Numbered from the stretch's first letter, positions 18,839 to 31,816 are shown. The stretch: DNA of 64,000 bases from Rhizobiaceae bacterium CPCC 101076 (GCA_003347645.1 QDFX01000019.1:1-64000); one strand, 5' to 3'. Program-made: numbers and translations. Notes: generated from the sequence alone by a model not told the origin.

Positions 18839-20353
18839 GTGCCAAACGCGGCCTACGACATCGCGATCATTGGTGGCGGCATCAATGGCTGCGGCATCGC
18901 CCGCGACGCCGCCGGACGCGGTCTGTCGGTCTATCTCTGCGAGCAGAGCGACTTTGCCTCGGCAACCTCCTCGGCCTCGACAAAGCTCATCCACGGTGGC
19001 CTGCGTTATCTCGAATTCTATGAGTTCCGTCTCGTCCGCGAGGCGCTGATCGAGCGCGAGCGGCTGCTCCGCATCGCGCCGCACATCATCTGGCCACTAC
19101 GGTTCGTCCTGCCCCATCATTCGGGACTTCGCCCGCGCTGGCTGCTTCGTCTCGGGCTATTCCTCTACGACAGCCTGGGCGGCCGGAAGATCCTGCCGGC
19201 CACGAAGACTTTGGACCTGCCGAAATCTCCCTACGGCGCTGCCCTGAAACCCGATTTCCGGACCGGCTTCGAATATTCCGACTGCTGGGTCGAGGACGCG
19301 CGTCTCGTCGTGCTCAATGCGATGGATGCGGCGGCGCGCGGAGCATCGGTCAATCCGCGGACGAAATGCGTCGCCGCCCGCCGCGACGGCGGCCTTTGGC
19401 GACTAGCGGTCGAGGGCCCGCACGGCAAGAGCGATACGATCGTCGCCCGCACCCTCGTCAATGCCGCTGGCCCGTGGGTAGGCGAAGTCCTGAACGACCA
19501 GCTCCGCATGCCCACGCCCGCGCCGATCAGGCTGGTGAAGGGAAGCCATATCGTGGTGCGGAAGCTGTTCGACCACGACCACGCCTACATCTTCCAGAAC
19601 GCCGACGGCCGGATCGTCTTCGCCATTCCCTATGAGCAGGATTTCACGCTGATCGGCACGACCGACCGCGATTTCCATAGCGATCCATCCAGGGTCTCGG
19701 CAAGCGAGGAAGAAGCCGATTACCTTTGCGCCTCGGCCTCCGCCTATTTCCGCGTTCCGGTCACCCGCGACCAGATCGTCTGGACCTATTCCGGCGTCCG
19801 CCCCCTCTATGACGACGGCGCGTCGAGTGCGCAGGAGGCAACGCGCGACTATGTTCTCGACCTCGTTGCCCCGGACGGCCAGGCTCCCCTTCTGACCGTG
19901 TTCGGTGGCAAGATCACAACCTATCGCCGCCTGGCAGAAGAGGTTCTTGAACGGCTTTCGAACCATCTCTCCCTCGGGAAGCCGTGGACCTCTACTGCTG
20001 CGCTGCCAGGCGGCGACTTTCCTTACGACGGCGCGGCCATGCTCGCCGCAAAACTCCGCGAGGAATTTCCTTTCCTCAGCGAGCGCCACGCCAGACGCCT
20101 CGTCCGCGCCTACGGCACTCGCGCGGAACTCATCATGAACGGCGCCCGCTGCGCCGAAGATCTCGGTCGCGTGTTCGGCCTGGACCTCACCGAAGCCGAG
20201 GTGACCTATCTTATGCAATATGAGTGGGCCCAGACGCCGGACGATGTCCTCTGGCGGCGTTCGAAGCTCGGGCTTCGCACCGGGGCCGACGACAAGGCCG
20301 CGCTCGAAGCGTTCATGAGAACCGGGCGCACCGCCGCCCATTCGGCAGCGTGA
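18839..20353 (+). CDS. glpD: Aerobic glycerol-3-phosphate dehydrogenase
   Basis: Membrane-associated flavoenzyme that oxidises glycerol-3-phosphate to dihydroxyacetone phosphate and passes electrons to quinone. It has 504 residues. The FAD-binding dinucleotide motif IIGGGINGCGIARDAAG starts at residue 10; SSASTKLIHGGLRYLE follows, typical of GlpD; the C-terminal DAO_C domain ends the protein. Start is GTG at 18839 with GAAGGGA eight bases upstream. First enzyme gene of the glp operon, nine bases before glpS. Confidence 0.97.
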   Translation: MPNAAYDIAIIGGGINGCGIARDAAGRGLSVYLCEQSDFASATSSASTKLIHGGLRYLEFYEFRLVREALIERERLLRIAPHIIWPLRFVLPHHSGLRPRWLLRLGLFLYDSLGGRKILPATKTLDLPKSPYGAALKPDFRTGFEYSDCWVEDARLVVLNAMDAAARGASVNPRTKCVAARRDGGLWRLAVEGPHGKSDTIVARTLVNAAGPWVGEVLNDQLRMPTPAPIRLVKGSHIVVRKLFDHDHAYIFQNADGRIVFAIPYEQDFTLIGTTDRDFHSDPSRVSASEEEADYLCASASAYFRVPVTRDQIVWTYSGVRPLYDDGASSAQEATRDYVLDLVAPDGQAPLLTVFGGKITTYRRLAEEVLERLSNHLSLGKPWTSTAALPGGDFPYDGAAMLAAKLREEFPFLSERHARRLVRAYGTRAELIMNGARCAEDLGRVFGLDLTEAEVTYLMQYEWAQTPDDVLWRRSKLGLRTGADDKAALEAFMRTGRTAAHSAA

Positions 20354-20363
20354 GGGAGGAGCG

Positions 20364-21452
20364 ATGTCGCTGACCCTCGAAAACGTCTCGAAGATCGCGG
20401 GCCGCGCGACCCACATCGCCGACGTTTCGCTGCGTCTGGAGTCGGGCTCGCTCAACGTCCTGCTTGGCCCGACGCTTTCGGGCAAGACGACGCTCATGCG
20501 CATCATGGCCGGGCTTGAGCCGCCCAGCCGCGGCCGTGTCCTGTTCGACGGGATCGACGTCACCGGCGTGCCGGTCCGCGCTCGCAACGTCGCGATGGTC
20601 TACCAGCAATTCATCAACTACCCGACCTTGACCGTCTACGAGAACATCGCCTCGCCGCTCCGCGTCTCCGGCGCGCCGAAGGACGAGATCGATCGTCGCG
20701 TCGAGGAAGCGGCGCATCTCCTGCGGCTCGAACCCATGCTCGGTCGCACGCCGCTCGAGCTTTCCGGCGGCCAGCAGCAGCGCACCGCCCTCGCCCGTGC
20801 TCTGGTAAAGCGAGCGCCGCTCGTCCTCCTCGACGAGCCACTCGCCAATCTCGACTACAAGCTTCGCGAGGAACTGCGCGAGGAACTGCCGAAGATCTTC
20901 GCGGCGTCCGGCGCGATCCTCGTCTACGCGACGACCGAGCCGTCCGAAGCGCTGCTTCTCGGCGGCAACACGGCCACACTCGACCGCGGCCGCGTCACCC
21001 AGTTCGGCCCGACCATCGAGGTCTATCGCCGACCAGCCGATCGTATCACCGCGGAAGTCTTCTCCGATCCGCCGATGAACTTCGTCTCGGCCGAGATCAG
21101 AGGCGGCGTGGCCCGCCTCGCGGGAGACGTTTCCCTGCCCGCGAGCGGCCCGCTTGCCGATCTTCCCGATGGTCCCGTGACCTTGGGCTTCCGACCGAAC
21201 CACCTGCATCTCGCTCGCGCCGAGGGCGATACGATCGCCATGCGCGGAATGGTCAGCGTGGTCGAGATCACCGGCTCGGAAAGCTTCGTCCACGTCCGGC
21301 AGGACGGCGCGGAATGGATCGCTCTGGCGCATGGGGTCCACGAACTCGCGCCCGGCGCGCCGATCGACGTCTATCTCGATCCCCGCAAGCTTTTCGTCTT
21401 CGACGCGGACGGCAGGCTCGTCGCCGCGCCCGACCGCGCGGCAGCGGCTTAG
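20364..21452 (+). CDS. glpS: Glycerol ABC transporter ATP-binding protein GlpS
   Basis: One of two ATPases of a CUT1-like glycerol importer (GlpSTPQUV, characterised in Rhizobium leguminosarum). Of 362 residues, the first 240 form the ATPase: Walker A GPTLSGKT at 35-42, signature LSGGQ at 133-137, Walker B LLDEP at 155-159; the rest is an OB-fold regulatory domain. The switch histidine expected in the VYxTHD motif is missing: residue 191 is Thr (VYATTEP). Its partner GlpT keeps that His but lacks the LSGGQ signature, so only one composite site looks canonical. Confidence 0.9.
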   Translation: MSLTLENVSKIAGRATHIADVSLRLESGSLNVLLGPTLSGKTTLMRIMAGLEPPSRGRVLFDGIDVTGVPVRARNVAMVYQQFINYPTLTVYENIASPLRVSGAPKDEIDRRVEEAAHLLRLEPMLGRTPLELSGGQQQRTALARALVKRAPLVLLDEPLANLDYKLREELREELPKIFAASGAILVYATTEPSEALLLGGNTATLDRGRVTQFGPTIEVYRRPADRITAEVFSDPPMNFVSAEIRGGVARLAGDVSLPASGPLADLPDGPVTLGFRPNHLHLARAEGDTIAMRGMVSVVEITGSESFVHVRQDGAEWIALAHGVHELAPGAPIDVYLDPRKLFVFDADGRLVAAPDRAAAA

Positions 21453-21461
21453 GAGACGGAT

Positions 21462-22544
21462 ATGGCGGCCATCACTCTCGACCACCTCGCCCATTCCTAC
21501 AAGGCACATCCAGAGGCGCCGTCCGACTACGCGCTCCGTCGCCTCGACATCACCTGGCGCGACGGCGGCGCATACGCCCTGCTCGGCCCGTCCGGCTGCG
21601 GGAAGACGACGCTGCTGAACATCATCTCGGGTCTCGTCACGCCGAGCGAAGGCAAGGTGCTGTTCGACGGCCGCGACGTGACGAATATCCCGACCGAGCA
21701 GCGTAACATCGCCCAGGTCTTCCAGTTCCCGGTCGTTTACGACACGGTCAGCGTCTACGACAATCTGGCTTTCCCGCTGCGCAATCGCGGCATCCGCCAG
21801 GCCGAGGTCGATCGCCGCGTCCGCGAGATCGCCGGCATGCTGGACCTGAATGCCGATCTCGACCGCCGCGCCAGCCACCTCACCGCCGACGCCAAGCAGA
21901 AGATCTCGCTCGGACGCGGCCTCGTACGTGCCGACACCGCCGCGATCCTGTTCGACGAGCCGCTGACCGTGATCGACCCGCAGCTCAAATGGGAGCTCCG
22001 CGCCCAGCTGAAGCAGCTTCATGCGCAGGTCGGCCGGACGATGATCTACGTCACGCACGACCAGACAGAGGCGATGACCTTCGCCGACACGGTCGTCGTG
22101 ATGTATGACGGCGCAGTCGTTCAGGTCGGCACGCCGGCCGAGCTCTTCACCAAGCCGGCCCACACATTCGTCGGCTATTTCATCGGCTCGCCGGGCATGA
22201 ACGTGCTGCCGGCCAAGATCGAGGGCCGCACCGCCTATGTCGGCGGCAGCCGCATCAACCTCTCGCGCGGCTATCCGCGCCTGGCGGAAGGCCAGAAGAT
22301 CGAGATCGGCATCAGACCGGAGGACATCCGCCTCGCGCCAGGCGGCGACGGACTGCCGATCACGATCAACCGCGTCGACGATATCGGCCGCATCCGCATC
22401 GCCCGCGCGCAGCTCGCCGAGCACGCGCTCAACATCGTCGTGCCCGAAGAGGCCCGCATTCCCGGCGACGGCGTCCATGCCCAGCCGATTCCGGAGCGGG
22501 TTCACGTCTACGCCGATGGCCACCTCGTCGAGGGGGAGGCCTGA
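21462..22544 (+). CDS. glpT: Glycerol ABC transporter ATP-binding protein GlpT
   Basis: Second ATPase of the glycerol importer, 360 residues. Walker A GPSGCGKT is at 42-49, Walker B ILFDEP at 162-167 and the switch His at 199 (YVTHD). The ABC signature is degenerate: LTADAK at 140-145 replaces LSGGQ, while the following QKISLGRGL keeps the family shape. Paired with GlpS this gives one functional and one degenerate nucleotide site. It starts 10 bases after glpS and is followed within 2 bases by glpP. The symbol follows the rhizobial glycerol operon, not the E. coli GlpT antiporter. Confidence 0.9.
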   Translation: MAAITLDHLAHSYKAHPEAPSDYALRRLDITWRDGGAYALLGPSGCGKTTLLNIISGLVTPSEGKVLFDGRDVTNIPTEQRNIAQVFQFPVVYDTVSVYDNLAFPLRNRGIRQAEVDRRVREIAGMLDLNADLDRRASHLTADAKQKISLGRGLVRADTAAILFDEPLTVIDPQLKWELRAQLKQLHAQVGRTMIYVTHDQTEAMTFADTVVVMYDGAVVQVGTPAELFTKPAHTFVGYFIGSPGMNVLPAKIEGRTAYVGGSRINLSRGYPRLAEGQKIEIGIRPEDIRLAPGGDGLPITINRVDDIGRIRIARAQLAEHALNIVVPEEARIPGDGVHAQPIPERVHVYADGHLVEGEA

Positions 22545-22546
22545 GC

Positions 22547-24218
<1,672 letters not shown>

Positions 24219-24219
<1 letters not shown>

Positions 24220-24512
24220 TGGAAAGCCTCACCCAAAGCTTCGCCTGGATGGCCTGGACCTGGCAGACGGCCACGTTCTTCACCGGCATCGTCGCCCTTC
24301 TCGTCTTCATGACGATCTGGGAGCGCGTCTCGCCGTCGGGAGAGCGCCACGGTGTGCTCGGCATCACCACGACGCGCGGCGACCGGCTGTTCATCTCGCT
24401 CCTCGGCTCCGCGTACATACACCTCGCCTGGCTCGGCGTCATGACCGCCGAGCTGTGGTGGGCCTCGATCATCTCGGTCGTCTACGCGCTCGCGGTCTTC
24501 CGCTGGGTCTGA
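24219..24512 (+). CDS. glpU: GlpU-like small membrane protein (DUF2160)
   Basis: Membrane protein of 97 residues with about three hydrophobic segments (roughly 15-35, 55-75 and 78-95) and the DUF2160 pattern WTWQTATFFTGI followed by GVLGITTTRGDRLFISLLGSA. It is always found in glycerol ABC operons of this type; the exact role in the transporter is not established. The ATG at 24219 overlaps the glpQ stop (TGATG). Confidence 0.87.
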
Positions 24513-24587
24513 GACGGCAAGAAGGAATTCCGCACGGCAGGCGTTCGGGCCGACGGATAACAAACGAAACGAACGTGGGAGGAAACC

Positions 24588-26366
<1,779 letters not shown>

Positions 26367-26388
26367 CGCCTGAGACCTGCTAGAGTAC

Positions 26389-26417
26389 CGAGGGGCCGGA
26401 GCGATTCTGGCCCCTCG
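26389..26417 (+). other. Intercistronic hairpin after glpV
   Basis: Perfect 9-bp stem CGAGGGGCC/GGCCCCTCG with an 11-base loop, 22 bases after the glpV stop. No T-run follows, so it is not a simple intrinsic terminator; it could protect the 3' end of the upstream message or be a partial attenuator. A closely similar hairpin lies on the other side of the RNase T2 gene at 27503-27528. Confidence 0.55.
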
Positions 26418-26497
26418 CCGCAAAATCAGTCTCGCCGCGACACATGAACGACCTTCAATCGAGAGTTGCCGCCCCAGCAAACCCGGAGGTCCAACTC

Positions 26498-27487
26498 ATG
26501 CGCTTTATCTGGAAGACCCTGGCATTTGGCGCGCTCATCGCAGCCACCACTGTTCAGGGCGCTTACGCCGACGTGTCCATGTCAGGTCAGTTCACCGCCG
26601 AACGCGCCTGCCCTGCTTTTCAATCATTCCGCCGCGCAACCAATCCCGGCAATATCCGGGTCGAGCCCGGGCAGATCTATGCCCTTGTCGCCAAGAACCG
26701 CGAAGACGCCACTCATTATCGCCTGCGCGTTGACGGCGCCCTGCCGATCGAGCGCTGGGTCGAGGCTGGTTGCGGCGTGGTTTCGAGCGACGACGACGGT
26801 CCTGTGACGCCGAACGCGCCGCTGGCCGAGGGATCGGGCGAATTCCTGCTCGCGATCAGCTGGCAGCCCTCCTTCTGCGAGACCCGCTCCCAGAAGACCG
26901 AGTGTCGCAGCCAGACCGCGGACCGGCCGGACGCAACCAACTTCACCCTGCATGGGCTCTGGCCGCAGCCGCGCAATCGCGTCTACTGCAACGTGCCGTC
27001 CGATCTGATTTCGGAAGATAACGCCAGCCGCTGGGATGAACTGCCCGCGCCTCAACTCGCTCCCGACACGAGGCAGGCGCTGGACGTGGTCATGCCCGGC
27101 ACGATGTCGATGCTCGATCGGCATGAGTGGATCAAGCATGGCACCTGCTACGGGACGGACGCCGACACCTATTTCGCCGACAGCATCCGGATCGTGAGGG
27201 AGATCAACGGTTCGAAGGCCCAGCAATTGTTCGCGTCCCGCATCGGCCAGAAGGTGACGTCGGCCGAACTGCGTGCCGCTTTCGACGAGAGCTTCGGGAC
27301 AGGCGCGGGCGAGCGCGTGACGATGCAGTGTAAGCGCGACGGCGGCCGCCTTCTGATCAGCGAGATCAAGGTCGGTCTTATCGGAAATCCGTCCGCGGGG
27401 ACGTCCGTGAATGATTTGATTGCCGCGGCACGGCCGGTTCTCCCCGAATGCTCGGAGGGGATCGTCGATCCCGTCGGCCTGCAATAA
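26498..27487 (+). CDS. Secreted ribonuclease T2 family protein
   Basis: Periplasmic or secreted RNase of 329 residues that cuts single-stranded RNA through 2',3'-cyclic phosphates. ATG at 26498 is chosen for its strong GGAGGT site nine bases upstream and the signal peptide it opens (hydrophobic 7-20, cleavage near AYA). Both catalytic blocks are present: [14 protein letters not shown] and [15 protein letters not shown], with the active-site His in each and the Glu and Lys of CAS II. An N-terminal stretch of about 100 residues precedes the catalytic domain. It sits between glpV and glpK, where such genes are not expected. Confidence 0.9.
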   Translation: MRFIWKTLAFGALIAATTVQGAYADVSMSGQFTAERACPAFQSFRRATNPGNIRVEPGQIYALVAKNREDATHYRLRVDGALPIERWVEAGCGVVSSDDDGPVTPNAPLAEGSGEFLLAISWQPSFCETRSQKTECRSQTADRPDATNFTLHGLWPQPRNRVYCNVPSDLISEDNASRWDELPAPQLAPDTRQALDVVMPGTMSMLDRHEWIKHGTCYGTDADTYFADSIRIVREINGSKAQQLFASRIGQKVTSAELRAAFDESFGTGAGERVTMQCKRDGGRLLISEIKVGLIGNPSAGTSVNDLIAAARPVLPECSEGIVDPVGLQ

Positions 27488-27502
27488 GCACAGGACAAGA
27501 CC

Positions 27503-27528
27503 CGAGGGCCGGGGCAATCCGACCCTCG
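27503..27528 (+). other. Intercistronic hairpin before glpK
   Basis: Stem CGAGGG/CCCTCG around a GC-rich loop, 16 bases after the RNase T2 stop and 19 bases before the glpK start. Its sequence aligns with the hairpin at 26389-26417 (shared GAGGG-CCGG-GC-AT-C backbone and a similar A-rich tail), so the RNase gene is bracketed by a pair of related elements. Confidence 0.5.
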
Positions 27529-27546
27529 ATAAAACAGGAAACGCCT

Positions 27547-29040
27547 ATGCCCTCCTTCATCCTTGCAATCGATCAGGGCACGACCTCGACCCGCGCCATC
27601 CTCTTCAACGAGGCCCTCGATGTCGTCGCGATCGCCCAGAAGGAATTCCCGCAGCACTTCCCGCAGCCGGGCTGGGTCGAACACGACCCGGAGGACCTCT
27701 GGGCGACGACTGTAGCCACCGTCAACGAGGTCCTGGCCCGCGCCAATACGCGCGCCTCCCAGGTTGCCGCGCTCGGCATCACCAATCAGCGTGAAACCAC
27801 CGTCGTCTGGAACCGCAAGACGGGGCGCGCGATCCACAACGCTATCGTCTGGCAGGATCGGCGCACAGCCGAAAGATGCGCCCGGCTCAAGGCGGACGGC
27901 ATAGAGCCTTTGGTCAGCGAGCGGACGGGACTGATCGTCGATTCCTACTTCTCCGGCACAAAGATCGCCTGGATCCTCGACAAGGTCGACGGTGCCCGCG
28001 CGGCAGCGGAGCGCGGCGAACTCGCTTTCGGCACCGTCGACAGCTTCCTGCTCTGGCGACTGACCAACGGCAAGGTCCACGCGACAGACGCGACCAACGC
28101 CTCGCGCTCGATGATCTATGACATCGGCAAGGGAGCGTTCGATCCCGAACTGATGAAGATCGTCGGCGTGCCGGAAGCCGTGCTGCCGGAGGTCAAGGAC
28201 TCGTCCGGTGACTTCGGCACGACGGAGGCGCACCTGTTCGGCGCGCCGATCCGGATCTGTGGCATCGCTGGCGATCAACAGGCCGCAGTCGTCGGGCAGG
28301 CCTGCTTCGAGCCGGGCATGATGAAGGTCACCTACGGCACCGGCGCCTTCGCGCTGCTCAACATCGGCGACAGTCCGGTCCTGTCGCAAAACCGGCTCCT
28401 TACCACCGTCGCCTATCAACTCAACGGCAAGCGCACCTATGCGCTCGAAGGCGCGATTTTCGTCGCCGGCGCCGCCGTGCAATGGCTGCGTGACGGGCTC
28501 GGAATCATCAAGCACGCCTCCGAGACTCAGGGGCTCGCCGAGGCCGCCGACCCCAACCAGCCGGTCTATCTCGTCCCCGCCTTCGTCGGCCTCGGCGCCC
28601 CTTATTGGGATGCCGACGCGCGCGGCACACTGACCGGCATCACCCGCGGGACGGGCCGTGCCGAAATCGCCCGCGCCGCGCTCGAAAGCGTCGGCTACCA
28701 GACCAACGACCTGACGGAAGCCATGCGCGCGGACTGGCCGGAAGCGCGCGAGACCGTGCTGCGCGTCGATGGCGGCATGGTCGCCTCGAACTGGGCGATG
28801 CAGTTCCTCGCCGACATCCTCGGTGCACCAGTCGACCGGCCCGTCATCACCGAAACGACCGCGCTCGGAGCGGCCTATCTCGCCGCCTATGCAGCCGGCG
28901 TCTGTCCACCACCGGAGGAATTCGGGCGCGCCTGGAAACTGGACCGGCGGTTCGAGCCGCGAAAGATGGACGGCGACCGGGAGAAGAAGCTGGCCGGCTG
29001 GAGAGATGCCGTACAAAGGACTCGCAGTTCGACCGGGTGA
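27547..29040 (+). CDS. glpK: Glycerol kinase
   Basis: FGGY-family kinase that phosphorylates incoming glycerol to glycerol-3-phosphate, the substrate of GlpD and the likely inducer seen by GlpR. It has 497 residues. The N-terminal phosphate loop [10 protein letters not shown] starts at residue 8, [14 protein letters not shown] and [12 protein letters not shown] are typical, and the C-terminal ATPase core has [17 protein letters not shown] 27547 is preceded by AGGAAA. Last gene of the glycerol operon. Confidence 0.97.
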   Translation: MPSFILAIDQGTTSTRAILFNEALDVVAIAQKEFPQHFPQPGWVEHDPEDLWATTVATVNEVLARANTRASQVAALGITNQRETTVVWNRKTGRAIHNAIVWQDRRTAERCARLKADGIEPLVSERTGLIVDSYFSGTKIAWILDKVDGARAAAERGELAFGTVDSFLLWRLTNGKVHATDATNASRSMIYDIGKGAFDPELMKIVGVPEAVLPEVKDSSGDFGTTEAHLFGAPIRICGIAGDQQAAVVGQACFEPGMMKVTYGTGAFALLNIGDSPVLSQNRLLTTVAYQLNGKRTYALEGAIFVAGAAVQWLRDGLGIIKHASETQGLAEAADPNQPVYLVPAFVGLGAPYWDADARGTLTGITRGTGRAEIARAALESVGYQTNDLTEAMRADWPEARETVLRVDGGMVASNWAMQFLADILGAPVDRPVITETTALGAAYLAAYAAGVCPPPEEFGRAWKLDRRFEPRKMDGDREKKLAGWRDAVQRTRSSTG

Positions 29041-29057
29041 TGCCCATGTGGTAGGCC

Positions 29058-29086
29058 GTCACCCTCCGGCCTGACCGGAGGATGAC
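29058..29086. repeat. Short palindromic repeat (REP-like) after glpK
   Basis: Twelve-base arms GTCACCCTCCGG and CCGGAGGATGAC, one mismatch, five-base loop. The same core with a degraded left arm occurs after rpsA at 56513-56540. Small GTCATCCTCCGG-type palindromes are dispersed between genes in many Rhizobiales. It may also act as a transcript 3'-end structure for the glp operon. Confidence 0.55.
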
Positions 29087-29124
29087 GCCCGTTTCCGGTG
29101 TTCCGCCTTTTACAGGTCCTTCCC

Positions 29125-30051
29125 TTGTCCCCCATCATCTCGGTATCCGGCCTGAACAAGGTCTATGCGTCGGGTCTTCATGCGCTGAAGAATGTCAATC
29201 TCGACATCCGGCGCGGTGAGATCTTCGCCCTTCTCGGCCCGAACGGCGCCGGCAAGACGACACTCATCGGCACGATCTGCGGGTTGGTCCGTCCGAGTTC
29301 CGGCACCGTCACCGCCGACGGCCATGACGTCGTCACCGACTACCGCGCCGCCCGCGCCAAGATCGGCCTCGTCCCGCAGGAGCTGTCGACCGATATGTTC
29401 GAGACGGTCTGGAACACTGTCAGCTTCAGCCGCGGCCTGTTCGGGAAGCCCGCGAATCCGGGCCATATCGAGCGGGTACTGCGCGACCTGTCGCTCTGGG
29501 ACAAGAAAGACACCAAAATCATGGCGCTCTCGGGCGGCATGAAGCGGCGCGTCCTCATCGCCAAGGCTCTGTCGCACGAGCCGCAGGTCCTGTTTCTCGA
29601 CGAGCCCACGGCCGGCGTCGACGTTGAGCTCCGCCGCGACATGTGGGCGATGATCGGCCGGCTGCGCGAGCAGGGCGTCACCATCATCCTGACGACCCAT
29701 TACATCGAGGAAGCCGAAGAGATGGCCGACCGGATCGGCGTCATCCGCAAGGGCGAGATCATCCTCGTCGAGGAGAAGACGACCTTGATGGCGAAGCTCG
29801 GCAAATCGCGGCTGCGCGTCGACCTCAAGGAGCCGCTGGCGAAGGTTCCGGCCGATCTGGTCGCTTGGCCCATCGACATTGAGGACGACGGCCACGCTCT
29901 CGTCTACACGGTCGATCCAGAGCATGATCAGGCAGGCGTCGCGGAGCTTCTCCGCCGCCTCGTCGCCTCCAACATCGACTTCAAGGGTGTCGAGACCAGT
30001 CGGTCCTCGCTCGAGGACATCTTCATCGATCTCGTGAGGGAGCGGGCATGA
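29125..30051 (+). CDS. ABC-2 type exporter ATP-binding protein
   Basis: ATPase of an ABC-2 exporter, 308 residues from TTG 29125. It has Walker [10 protein letters not shown], signature LSGGMKRRV, Walker [12 protein letters not shown] and the switch His in [13 protein letters not shown], followed by a C-terminal domain ending LEDIFIDLV as in DrrA/NodI-type proteins. The start is uncertain: TTG 29125 has AGG eight bases upstream and begins [13 protein letters not shown] 29098 would add nine residues with no good RBS. It overlaps the permease by four bases. Confidence 0.9.
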   Translation: MSPIISVSGLNKVYASGLHALKNVNLDIRRGEIFALLGPNGAGKTTLIGTICGLVRPSSGTVTADGHDVVTDYRAARAKIGLVPQELSTDMFETVWNTVSFSRGLFGKPANPGHIERVLRDLSLWDKKDTKIMALSGGMKRRVLIAKALSHEPQVLFLDEPTAGVDVELRRDMWAMIGRLREQGVTIILTTHYIEEAEEMADRIGVIRKGEIILVEEKTTLMAKLGKSRLRVDLKEPLAKVPADLVAWPIDIEDDGHALVYTVDPEHDQAGVAELLRRLVASNIDFKGVETSRSSLEDIFIDLVRERA

Positions 30052-30809
30052 ACATCCACGCCATCCGCGCGATCTATGTGTTCGAGCTGAGCCGCACCTG
30101 GCGCACTCTGTTCCAGAGCATCGCCTCGCCGGTCCTCTCGACCTCGCTTTATTTCATCGTCTTCGGCTCGGCGATCGGGTCGCGCATGGAGACGATCGAC
30201 GGCATCAGCTACGGCGCGTTCATCGTGCCGGGCCTGATCCTGCTGACCGTCCTGTCCGAAAGCGTCTCGAACGCCAGCTTCGGCATCTACCTGCCTCGAT
30301 TCACCGGGACGATCTACGAGGTGATGTCGGCGCCGATCTCGGTCGCCGAGATCCTGTGCGGCTATGTCGGCGCGGCGGCAACCAAATCGATGATCCTCGG
30401 CCTGATCATTCTGGCGACAGCGCGCATCTTCGTGCCGTTTGAGATCGTCCATCCGTTCTGGATGATCGCCTTCCTCGTCCTGATCGCGGTGACGTTCTGC
30501 CTGTTCGGCTTCGTGCTCGGCATCTGGGCCGACGGCTTCGAGAAGCTGCAGATCGTGCCGCTGATGATCATCACGCCACTGACCTTCCTCGGCGGCACCT
30601 TCTATTCGATCTCGATGCTGCCGCCGTTCTGGCAGACGGTTACGCTGTTCAATCCGATCGTCTATCTGGTGAATGGATTCCGCTGGGCGTTCTATGGGGT
30701 CGCCGACGTCAATGTCGGCGTCAGCCTCGGCATGACGATCATCTTCATGCTGACCTGCATCGGCGTGATCTGGTGGATGTTCCGCACCGGCTACCGGCTG
30801 CGTCAATAG
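30048..30809 (+). CDS. ABC-2 type exporter permease
   Basis: Membrane component of the two-gene exporter, 253 residues with about six helices. The ABC-2 signature region around [18 protein letters not shown] before the last helices is present. The ATG at 30048 overlaps the ATPase stop. Substrate is unknown; family members export drugs, polysaccharides or oligosaccharides, and the polysaccharide cluster begins 1 kb downstream, but no direct link is visible. Confidence 0.9.
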   Translation: MNIHAIRAIYVFELSRTWRTLFQSIASPVLSTSLYFIVFGSAIGSRMETIDGISYGAFIVPGLILLTVLSESVSNASFGIYLPRFTGTIYEVMSAPISVAEILCGYVGAAATKSMILGLIILATARIFVPFEIVHPFWMIAFLVLIAVTFCLFGFVLGIWADGFEKLQIVPLMIITPLTFLGGTFYSISMLPPFWQTVTLFNPIVYLVNGFRWAFYGVADVNVGVSLGMTIIFMLTCIGVIWWMFRTGYRLRQ

Positions 30810-30848
30810 CCAGAAAGCTGCCTCATTTTCTAGTGGAAATACCCAGAC

Positions 30849-30946
30849 CTGATCCCTTGCAACCTCTTGGGATCAGTTCGGTTTACATGCTATTCTCAGC
30901 AAGTCGTCAGCGAATGGAACTTTTCGTGGATTGAGGCATTCCACGA
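30849..30946. other. Two hairpins in the gap before the small-gene cluster
   Basis: The 197-base gap 30810-31006 holds two perfect inverted repeats: CTGATCCC/GGGATCAG (30849-30856 and 30869-30876, 12-base loop) and TCGTGGA/TCCACGA (30924-30930 and 30940-30946, 9-base loop). The gap is AT-richer than its neighbours. The first may terminate the exporter operon weakly; the second lies 60 bases before the small ORF at 31007 and may be an operator or leader structure. Confidence 0.4.
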
Positions 30947-31006
30947 CTGCCGCAAGTTTCACACAAAGTAAGTGTTGCATTAGTCAGCGCGCGAGGAGCG
31001 TCGGCT

Positions 31007-31234
31007 ATGTTGGCGAATTCAAAGCCCTGGCACTCACCTTATCTGCACGACGTGGTCATGCACGACGTTGACGACGATCGGCTGCCTATAGCGGACAACG
31101 ACAATCATCGTCCGATCCGCGAGCAGCTCCCTTCCGGCTGGACGATCGACCGTGCGGCCATGACCGGCGTTGGCGTCAGCGTCGCTCTCCAGTTCGTCTG
31201 GTCGAGCGCTCTCGTTTGGCAGTTGGGTGGCTGA
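31007..31234 (+). CDS. Small hypothetical protein with C-terminal hydrophobic segment (75 aa)
   Basis: No family recognised. The N-terminal two thirds is polar and rich in Asp, His and Asn (DDDRLPIADNDNHRPIREQL); the last 23 residues (AMTGVGVSVALQFVWSSALV region) are hydrophobic enough for one membrane helix. A strong GAGGAG site lies eight bases before the ATG, which is the main reason to believe it. An internal Met at residue 18 is an alternative start. Confidence 0.55.
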   Translation: MLANSKPWHSPYLHDVVMHDVDDDRLPIADNDNHRPIREQLPSGWTIDRAAMTGVGVSVALQFVWSSALVWQLGG

Positions 31235-31291
31235 GTGAACAAATAAAAGAGCGGCTCTTGTCGCAGCGTTCCGCTGCGCAACATTCCCGGT

Positions 31292-31543
31292 ATGACGAAC
31301 CGGGCCGTGGATTTTTTGCGAAGTTGGGTTGCGGAGAACGTTGTGGCGGTTGCGGCGGACCAGCGCGTCAGTGAAGCAGGCCTCCTGGCATTCGGAGTTC
31401 GTGACGCAGCGGCAGCGATCGGCATTCGTGAGGCGGAACTCGTGGCGGCAGCCGGCGGAGATCTCGACAGCTTCATGATAGAGGCGCTTGCCAGCCCAGA
31501 GGCGATTGCGCGGAGCCAGGAACTGTATGGTCGGGACGACTGA
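31292..31543 (+). CDS. DUF768-like small protein (83 aa)
   Basis: Small acidic helical protein. Its opening RAVDFLRSWVAENV and the later spaced A-x-x-x-GI-x-x-x-E pattern resemble DUF768 proteins, which are abundant in Mesorhizobium and relatives and have no known function. The ribosome-binding site is weak (CGGT). The resemblance is from memory of the family pattern and not tested. Confidence 0.5.
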   Translation: MTNRAVDFLRSWVAENVVAVAADQRVSEAGLLAFGVRDAAAAIGIREAELVAAAGGDLDSFMIEALASPEAIARSQELYGRDD

Positions 31544-31567
31544 CCGGCCCCACCGAAGACGAGATGC

Positions 31568-31690
31568 TCAAGAATCGTCGTCCAGATTGTCTTCCAGCAT
31601 GCCATTCGAGGGGCGGGCCGGGCGGTAGAACTTCCAGAACAGCACACCGACCACCAGGGCCAACACCGCCGCGAGCGAAAGTTCCACCAT
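31568..31690 (-). CDS. Very small single-pass membrane protein (40 aa)
   Basis: Reading on the minus strand from ATG 31690, preceded by AAGGAG at seven bases, gives 40 residues: a membrane helix (MVELSLAAVLALVVGVLFW), then KFYRPARPSNG and an acidic end (LEDNLDDDS). The positive-after-helix layout predicts the C-terminus inside the cell. The ideal RBS and clean domain structure argue for a real small gene that would be missed by length cut-offs. It is convergent with the DUF768-like gene and divergent from the nucleotide-sugar dehydrogenase. Confidence 0.6.
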   Translation of the reverse strand: MVELSLAAVLALVVGVLFWKFYRPARPSNGMLEDNLDDDS

Positions 31691-31816
31691 CTCGGTGCTC
31701 CTTGAACCGTTGATTCAACGAGCTGCCAAACCCGGCGTTCCATTGTTGCAGCCGATCGACCGCACTTCCGCGAAGCTCGCCGAAGTCCTACAGAAGCGGC
31801 AACGAGAGAGCTGAGA

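Noticed and set aside
20313-22523. Open frame of 736 codons opposite glpS and glpT
   Set aside because: Spans two well-supported plus-strand genes and their junction; its composition is the reverse image of biased codons.
29041-29097. Intrinsic terminator after glpK
   Set aside because: A stem is present but without a following T-run; listed as a palindromic repeat.
31007-31690. Classical toxin-antitoxin pair
   Set aside because: The small genes do not match any toxin or antitoxin family I know and are partly on opposite strands; reported as small unknown genes instead.
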